This document shows, one piece after another, positions 59,511 through 64,000 of a stretch of 64,000 nt of DNA; the first letter of the stretch is position 1, and each line of letters starts with the position of its first letter. Origin of the DNA: Streptomyces sp. NA02950. Its GTDB lineage: Bacteria; Actinomycetota; Actinomycetes; Streptomycetales; Streptomycetaceae. Location: positions 620,001-684,000 of the forward strand of contig NZ_CP054916.1 in assembly GCF_013364155.1 (NCBI RefSeq). Direction: 5' to 3'. Below the pieces are notes generated by a model. It was not told the origin of the DNA. It worked only from the letters and a program-made list of their open reading frames with translations, and made no database searches. The translations under genes and the position numbers were made by a program.

Positions 59511-60686
59511 GTGCAGATCTCCATCCCCCTGCTGCTGGAACTGGGGGTCATTTTGGCCGCGCTGAGCCTGCTCGGGGCACTGGCGCGGCGTTTCGCGCTG
59601 TCGCCCATCCCGCTGTACCTCCTGGCCGGACTGGCCCTGGGCGAGGGAGGCATCGCGCCGGTTCAGGCGGCCGGGACGTTCGTGGAGACCGGGGCGGGTA
59701 TCGGGGTGGTGCTGTTGCTGCTGGTGCTCGGGCTTGAGTTCACGGTGCCGGAGTTCACGGTCAGTCTGCACCGTCACCTGCCCTCCGCGCTGGTCGACCT
59801 GGTGCTGAACGCGGCCCCCGGAGCAGTGGCGGGATGGCTGCTCGGGCTCGACGCCGCCGGGATCCTCGCGCTCGCCGGCGTGACCTACATTTCCTCCTCG
59901 GGCATCATCGCCCGGCTCCTGACCGATCTGCGGCGGATGGGCAACCGGGAAACCCCCGCGGTGCTGTCCGTGCTGGTGCTGGAGGACTTCGCGATGGCCG
60001 CCTACCTTCCGCCGCTCGCCGTCGTCGCCGCCGGCGGCACATGGCGGCAGGCACTGCTGGGAGTGCTGCTGGCACTCGGGACAGTGCTGGCCGCGTTCAC
60101 CGTGTCGTACTGGTGGGGGCATCACCTGGGCCGGCTGCTGGGGCATCCGGAGGCCGAGCAACTGCTCCTGCGGGTCCTCGGCGTCACGCTGATCGTCGCC
60201 GCTCTCGCCGAGGCCGTCCACGTCTCCGCCGCGGTCGGTGCGTTTCTCGTCGGACTGTCACTCACCGGCGAGACAGCCCAGCGGGCGCGGGAGGTGCTCA
60301 GCCCACTGCGGGATCTGTTCGCCGCGGTGTTCTTCCTCGCCATCGGTCTGTCCGTGAGCCCGGCCATGTTGCCTCCGGTGCTGCCCACCGCCCTGCTGCT
60401 GGCCCTGGTCACCGCCGTGACGAAAGTGGCCTCCGGCTGGTTTGCCGCGCGGCGGGACGGTGCGGGGCCCCGGGGTCGGCTGCGGGCCGGGACCGCGCTC
60501 ATCGCCCGGGGCGAATTCTCCATCGTCATCGTCGGCCTGGTGGGAGTACGTCACGACCGGCTCGGCGCCCTCGTGGCTGCCTATGTCCTTCTGCTTGCCG
60601 TGGCCGGACCCATGATCACCCGCTTCTCCGGTGCACGCCTGCCGTCCGTAGCCCGCAGGCCGCGCCACGAGGCGACGCCGCAGTGA
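59511..60686 (+). CDS. Cation:proton antiporter, CPA2 type (KhtU/KefB-like)
   Basis: 391 residues from GTG at 59511; about 11-12 TM helices. LGLEFTVPEF in the early half, LVLEDFAMAAYLPPLAVVAA containing the transport-site Asp, AAVGAFLVGLSLTGETAQRA and AVFFLAIGLSVSP, all KefB/KhtU features. GTALIARGEFSIVIVGLVG is the end motif of the CPA2 family. It exports K+ (or Na+) in exchange for protons during alkaline or salt stress. Coupled to the TrkA-C subunit ahead. No KTN/TrkA-N domain, as expected for KhtU. Confidence 0.93.
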   Translation: MQISIPLLLELGVILAALSLLGALARRFALSPIPLYLLAGLALGEGGIAPVQAAGTFVETGAGIGVVLLLLVLGLEFTVPEFTVSLHRHLPSALVDLVLNAAPGAVAGWLLGLDAAGILALAGVTYISSSGIIARLLTDLRRMGNRETPAVLSVLVLEDFAMAAYLPPLAVVAAGGTWRQALLGVLLALGTVLAAFTVSYWWGHHLGRLLGHPEAEQLLLRVLGVTLIVAALAEAVHVSAAVGAFLVGLSLTGETAQRAREVLSPLRDLFAAVFFLAIGLSVSPAMLPPVLPTALLLALVTAVTKVASGWFAARRDGAGPRGRLRAGTALIARGEFSIVIVGLVGVRHDRLGALVAAYVLLLAVAGPMITRFSGARLPSVARRPRHEATPQ

Positions 60687-60688
60687 GC

Positions 60689-60726
60689 GCTCCCTGCCCG
60701 GAACAGCGGTGGCGTGGGCAGGGAGC
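60689..60726. terminator. Hairpin between antiporter and USP genes
   Basis: GCTCCCTGCCC (60689-60699) and GGGCAGGGAGC (60716-60726), 11 perfect pairs across a 16-base loop, between convergent stops at 60686 and 60811. Confidence 0.7.
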
Positions 60727-60810
60727 CTGCTCCATCGTGTGGTGGCGCAGGCGCTTGCCGGCAGCGACGGCGTGCAGGGGCGATCCCGGCGACCGGGCAC
60801 CCCAGCGACA

Positions 60811-61698
60811 TCAGCGCCGCCCACCAGAACCCCGCGCGACGGCGACCGGACAGTGCGCATGGTGCAGGACGGCCTGGCTGACCGACCCCAGCAGCAGCCC
60901 CGCGAACCCCCCACGCCCCCGGGCGCCCACCACCAGCAGCTGTGCCGAACGGCTCGCCTCGATCAGCGCCTCGCGCGTCCGGCCATGCACCACCTGGTGT
61001 ACCACTGCAACCTCCGGGTACCGCTCCCGGTGCCCGGCGAGCGCCTCGGACACCAGCCGCTCCTCTTCCCTGGCCAGTGCGCCCGGCGGGTTCGCATACG
61101 GCACCGCCGCATCCTGCGGCGCGGACAAAGGCGTATTCCACGTAGTCCAGGCGTGCAGCGCCCTCACCGGCGCCTTCCGCAGAGCAGCCTCGGCGAAGGC
61201 GAAGTCAACCGCCTGCTCCCCCACGATGGAACCATCGACGCCCACAACCACCGGCCCCGCCTGGTCACCCGCCTCTCGCACGACCAGCACTGGACACTTG
61301 CCGTGCGCGGCCAGGTGCACCGCTGTCGATCCCACCAGCAGCCCGACGAACCCGCCCATGCCCCGCGACCCGACGACCACGAGCTGCGCGGTACGCGACT
61401 GCGCCTCCAGCACCGACAGCGGCTCCCCTATCACCACCGCATGCGAGACATCCACCTCCGGTGCCACCGACCTGGCACACGCCACCGCCTCCGCCACCAG
61501 GTGCTCGACCATGTTCCGGATCCCGCCCTCGGGCGGGCCCAGCGCCGACGGCCCGAGCGGCACGTGCATCGCAGGCCACAGGAACGCGTGCACCACCCGC
61601 AGCCCGGCCCTACGCCACCGAGCCTCTCGCGCCGCCGTCTCCACCGCGGCGAGACTCGACGCCGAGCCGTCCACGCCCACGACCACCAAACCGCTCAT
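60811..61698 (-). CDS. Tandem universal stress protein
   Basis: 295 residues from ATG at 61698; two UspA domains. Each has the ATP-binding G-2X-G-9X-G-S/T pattern: GSRGMGGFVGLLVGSTAVHL in the first and GARGRGGFAGLLLGSVSQAV in the second, with VVVGVDGS at both starts. Such proteins are induced in stasis and hypoxia and bind ATP. It converges on the antiporter gene. A shifted, probably inactive relative lies at 55405-56104. Confidence 0.95.
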   Translation of the reverse strand: MSGLVVVGVDGSASSLAAVETAAREARWRRAGLRVVHAFLWPAMHVPLGPSALGPPEGGIRNMVEHLVAEAVACARSVAPEVDVSHAVVIGEPLSVLEAQSRTAQLVVVGSRGMGGFVGLLVGSTAVHLAAHGKCPVLVVREAGDQAGPVVVGVDGSIVGEQAVDFAFAEAALRKAPVRALHAWTTWNTPLSAPQDAAVPYANPPGALAREEERLVSEALAGHRERYPEVAVVHQVVHGRTREALIEASRSAQLLVVGARGRGGFAGLLLGSVSQAVLHHAHCPVAVARGSGGRR

Positions 61699-61984
61699 TG
61701 TGGCTCTCACATCCTTAGCATGTGTCGGCGCCTCTCCCTCAGCGTCACCCCGGCGGCATTCCCCTGCCAGGGGGCCGATGGGCTGCCACATCCGGCCATA
61801 CGGTCCACGGGGCGGACTACTCAGCTCACCCCCTCGGGTGGAGGCGCAAGATCATGAGGTGTGGGGCCGGCCGGTCCGGTGCGGGCTGTGCTGCACAGGC
61901 AGGACGTGGACGACCCGTACCGCGTCCGGCGGTACCCGGAACGCACGCCAACTCATTGCAAGCGCACCCTTCTTGATCGGCTTC

Positions 61985-62450
61985 AACACGCCGATTCCAC
62001 AGGGAGGGCGGGGATCGGGGGCTGGCGCTCGCTGCCGCGCCGTACGGCCGCCACGAACCGCCGCACCGGTACGGGCTCACCGCGCAGCGGTACCCGTACC
62101 ACCCGGTCCCGGTGGCCGTCCGGTACCGGCGCCGGCCGCGGCAGCAGACAGATTCCGCAGCCGTGGGCGACCAGGGCCGCGATCGCGGACCCGTCGGCCG
62201 CACTGTGCCTCGCCCGCGGGGGTGAACCCGGCGGCCGCAGGCGGCCAGCAGCAGTTGATGCTGATCGGCCGTCCCGTCCGGGTACCCGGCCAGATCCGCG
62301 CGGGCCTCCTCCCAGCGCGCGAACAGCGCGTCGGCATGCCCGAGCAGCGCCAGTGCCGCGGGGGTGAGCCGTACCCGGCGGCCCGTCGGCTCCAACAGCT
62401 CCAGGCCGATCCGCGCCGCGAGTTGGCGCAGCTGCGCTCGGGGTCGGGCA
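61985..62450 (-). pseudogene. LysR-family regulator (LysG/ArgP-like), broken at the 5' end
   Basis: From about 62450: QLRQLAARIGLELLEPTGRR VRLTPAALALLGHADALFAR is the end of the HTH domain and the linker helix. Another frame near 62170 gives GCGICLLPRPAPVPDGHRDR and RVPLRGEPVPVRRFVAAVRR, the effector-domain end. The first ~35 residues are lost exactly where the divergent exporter relic begins. Confidence 0.75.
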
Positions 62451-62936
62451 CCGCCGACGGCTGCCGCGCCCTGGTCGCGGTGGTCGGGGGCGCCGCCGTC
62501 TCGCGGACCGTCGCCCCGGTGGCGGGCCCGTTGCGCGCCATCGCCGCGGTCATGCTCGGCATGGCGTCGCGGGCCGCCGTACGGGCACCGCGCCACCGGC
62601 AACGGGACGACGCGGCCGGCCCGGAGCGGAACCTGCTGGGCCGCCCCGTCCGGGCCTATCTCGCCTTCCTGGTCCTGAGGTTGGTGAACCCCTGGGCGGT
62701 CATCTGCTTCTCAGCGCTGGTGCCCGCCGGAGGCGCGGGCACCGGAGCCGGCCCCTCCGTCCCAGCGGTCTTCGTGGCCGCCGTGATCACCGCCTCCGTG
62801 AGCCGGCAGCTGTTGCTGGCCGCGGGTGGAGCGCACTGGGCAGGACGCTGACGGCCCACGGGGGCGGGGCGTTACCGCGCTGGTCTCCGCCGCGGTGGTG
62901 GCAGCGCCGGCGGTCGGCCTGCTGCTGCCCGGCTGA
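62445..62936 (+). pseudogene. LysE/RhtB-family exporter, 5'-truncated and frameshifted
   Basis: Reads ALVAVVGGAAVSRTVAPVAG, PLRAIAAVMLGMASRAAVRA, then NLLGRPVRAYLAFLVLRLVN PWAVICFSALVP, a recognisable LysE-type helix pattern. After a one-base shift near 62838 it continues GVTALVSAAVVAAPAVGLLL P and stops at 62936. The first ~60 residues are missing. Confidence 0.75.
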
Positions 62937-63024
62937 GCCGCCGTCCCGGCCGTCCCGGCCGGGACGTTTTACGAGCGCGCCGTCCGGTAACCCGGTGCCG
63001 TGACAACGAAGAAAGGAGTCACTG

Positions 63025-63483
63025 ATGAGCACCGTGCGGGAGTCCGTCGAGGTTGACGTTCCGCTGAGCACGGCCTACAACCAGTGGACGCAGTTCACCG
63101 AGTTCCCGCGGTTCATGGAAGGCGTGGATCGGGTGACCCAGGTGGACGACCGGCACAACCACTGGTCGACCTCCATCGCCGGTGTGCACCGTGAGTTCGA
63201 CACCGAGATCGTCGACCAGCTCCCCGACGAGCGCATCGCCTGGCGCACGACCTCGGGCGATGTGCGGCAGCAGGGCCTGGTGACATTCCGGCCCCTGGAC
63301 GCGAGCCATACCGAGGTCAATCTGGCCATCGTCTTCGAACCGACCGGGTTGGCGGAGAAGGCCGCGGACATGACCGGGACGCTCGACCGCCGGATCAAGG
63401 GAGATCTGCACCGGTTCAAGGACTTCATCGAACACCGGGGCCAGGAAGAGGGCGGCTGGCGGGGCCGTATCAACCCCGGCTGA
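63025..63483 (+). CDS. SRPBCC (START-like) cyclase/dehydrase-type protein
   Basis: 152 residues; ATG at 63025 with GAAAGGAG. TVRESVEVDVPLSTAYNQWT, QFTEFPRFMEGVDRVTQVDD and FDTEIVDQLPDERIAWRTTS form the helix-grip cavity. The end GDLHRFKDFIEHR is typical of Streptomyces polyketide-cyclase-family proteins of the 'cyclase/dehydrase' group that are not in antibiotic clusters. Ligand unknown; likely cytosolic. Confidence 0.92.
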   Translation: MSTVRESVEVDVPLSTAYNQWTQFTEFPRFMEGVDRVTQVDDRHNHWSTSIAGVHREFDTEIVDQLPDERIAWRTTSGDVRQQGLVTFRPLDASHTEVNLAIVFEPTGLAEKAADMTGTLDRRIKGDLHRFKDFIEHRGQEEGGWRGRINPG

Positions 63484-63538
63484 CTCCCCGGCGTCCGTAC
63501 GGTGACGACGGCAGCCGGGCTGACCGGGAGCCCGCGCG

Positions 63539-63715
63539 TCAACGCGCGGGCTCCCGTGTGCCCGGACCGGCGGTCGTCGCACTGCTCCCCCGAACGGGGA
63601 TGGCGCGCAGCAAGCGCGGCAGATGCGTCGGCGCGATGTACAGGACCGTCGAGACGCACAACAACGTCCACCCGACGAACCGGACCCAGTGGGTGTGTTC
63701 GTCCTGCGAAGCCAT
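63539..63715 (-). CDS. 58-residue membrane-associated hypothetical protein
   Basis: ATG at 63715 opens MASQDEHTHWVRFVGWTLLC and one TM helix (VGWTLLCVSTVLYIAPTHL), then an Arg/Thr-rich tail. It begins ten bases after the stop of the minus-strand gene at 63726, so it is probably co-transcribed. No clear ribosome site. Function unknown. Confidence 0.4.
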   Translation of the reverse strand: MASQDEHTHWVRFVGWTLLCVSTVLYIAPTHLPRLLRAIPVRGSSATTAGPGTREPAR

Positions 63716-63725
63716 CGAGGAGGAC

Positions 63726-63998
63726 TCACTCGTGAGGGGCGAGTGCGGCAGCCACACGGGCGAGGAGCGCGGCGGGCAGGGCGAACCGGTTGGCGGGGTT
63801 GCGGAAGGAGTACTCACCGTCGTTGATACGGAGACCGGCTACAGGCGTGGTCCAGTGTGCGGGACCCCAGAGGCCCTGGTTTTCCAGGAGGGCACCGGCG
63901 AGCGGTTCGGGGGCTTCGACACCGGTGCGGGCGCGCAACGCGACTGCCAGACGGTCGGCTGCGTGGTCGGGCAGGGCGTCGTCACCGAGTGCGGGCAG
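63726..63998 (-). CDS. C-terminal part of an unrecognised protein (5' end outside window)
   Basis: The frame is open to the right edge; 90 codons visible. Contents include LAVALRARTGVEAPEPLAGA LLENQGLWGPAHWTTPVAGL RINDGEYSFRNPANRFALPA ALL and a stop at 63726. The Trp/Asn/Pro spacing suggests a folded alpha/beta domain but I cannot name a family. Confidence 0.55.
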   Translation of the reverse strand: MPALGDDALPDHAADRLAVALRARTGVEAPEPLAGALLENQGLWGPAHWTTPVAGLRINDGEYSFRNPANRFALPAALLARVAAALAPHE

Positions 63999-64000
63999 CA

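Noticed and set aside
59834..62851. A 1005-codon plus-strand frame across antiporter, USP and relic region
   Set aside because: It crosses the antiporter gene in another frame and the antisense of the USP gene; composition is Arg/Ala/Pro/Ser shadow.

Overview
The window is high-GC actinobacterial DNA, most likely from a Streptomyces chromosome arm. The signs are strong third-position GC, GTG starts, AGGAG-type ribosome sites, many one-component regulators (TetR, XRE/MmyB, AraC/GlxA, PadR, XRE-cupin), F420-type flavoenzymes, and abundant insertion-sequence scrap. Pseudogenes and frameshifted genes are unusually frequent: about twenty coding remnants plus five to six IS fragments. This fits an accessory or subtelomeric region. 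Some single-base frameshifts, such as one at a C6 run in the TetR relic near 18.43 kb, could also be assembly errors.

Layout. 1-4.3 kb: end of an SDR gene, a secreted protein, a SagB-type dehydrogenase relic, a GvpU-like gene and a nucleotidyltransferase. 4.4-11.1 kb: an IS graveyard (two ISAs1, one IS701 and two IS630-type pieces) holding an XRE regulator, an RTX-type secreted calcium-binding protein, a MerR relic and two small membrane proteins. 11.2-14.5 kb: NAD synthetase, a TetR regulator with a zinc-ribbon protein, a frameshifted AlkD-like gene and a PPOX protein. 14.5-19.3 kb: two divergent promoters that are copies of each other drive a large LuxR-ATPase regulator and a TetR relic. 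19.3-24.5 kb: MmyB-type regulator with a quinol-monooxygenase, a VOC protein, a nitroreductase, and an ABC-F protein with a possible leader peptide.

24.6-27.8 kb is a PepSY lipoprotein, response regulator and histidine kinase operon flanked by direct repeats. 27.8-37.3 kb is the most coherent unit: a tightly packed, mostly translationally coupled minus-strand operon. In transcription order it encodes an XRE-cupin regulator, an MHS-family transporter, an FAD oxidoreductase, a class III CoA-transferase, an enoyl-CoA hydratase, a DapA-family aldolase, an SDR lacking the usual Tyr, an adenosine-deaminase-family hydrolase and an aldehyde dehydrogenase. It looks like a complete uptake and catabolic pathway for an unidentified acid or N-containing substrate, and I do not recognise it as a described pathway.

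37.5-45 kb is a mixture of decayed genes and intact singletons (NmrA-like reductase with a divergent GlxA/AraC regulator, methyltransferase, AadA-like nucleotidyltransferase, F420 PPOX). 45.2-50.5 kb: acyl-CoA oxidase-like enzyme with a PadR regulator, FkbM methyltransferase and a secreted HAD phosphatase. 50.9-55.3 kb: one 1473-residue helical-repeat protein without a recognised family. 55.4-61.7 kb: a stress and ion-homeostasis island (two universal stress proteins, TerC, a small winged-helix regulator, and a KhtTU-like cation/proton antiporter pair). 61.9-64 kb: a head-to-head truncated LysR/LysE relic, an SRPBCC protein and two minus-strand genes, one running off the end.
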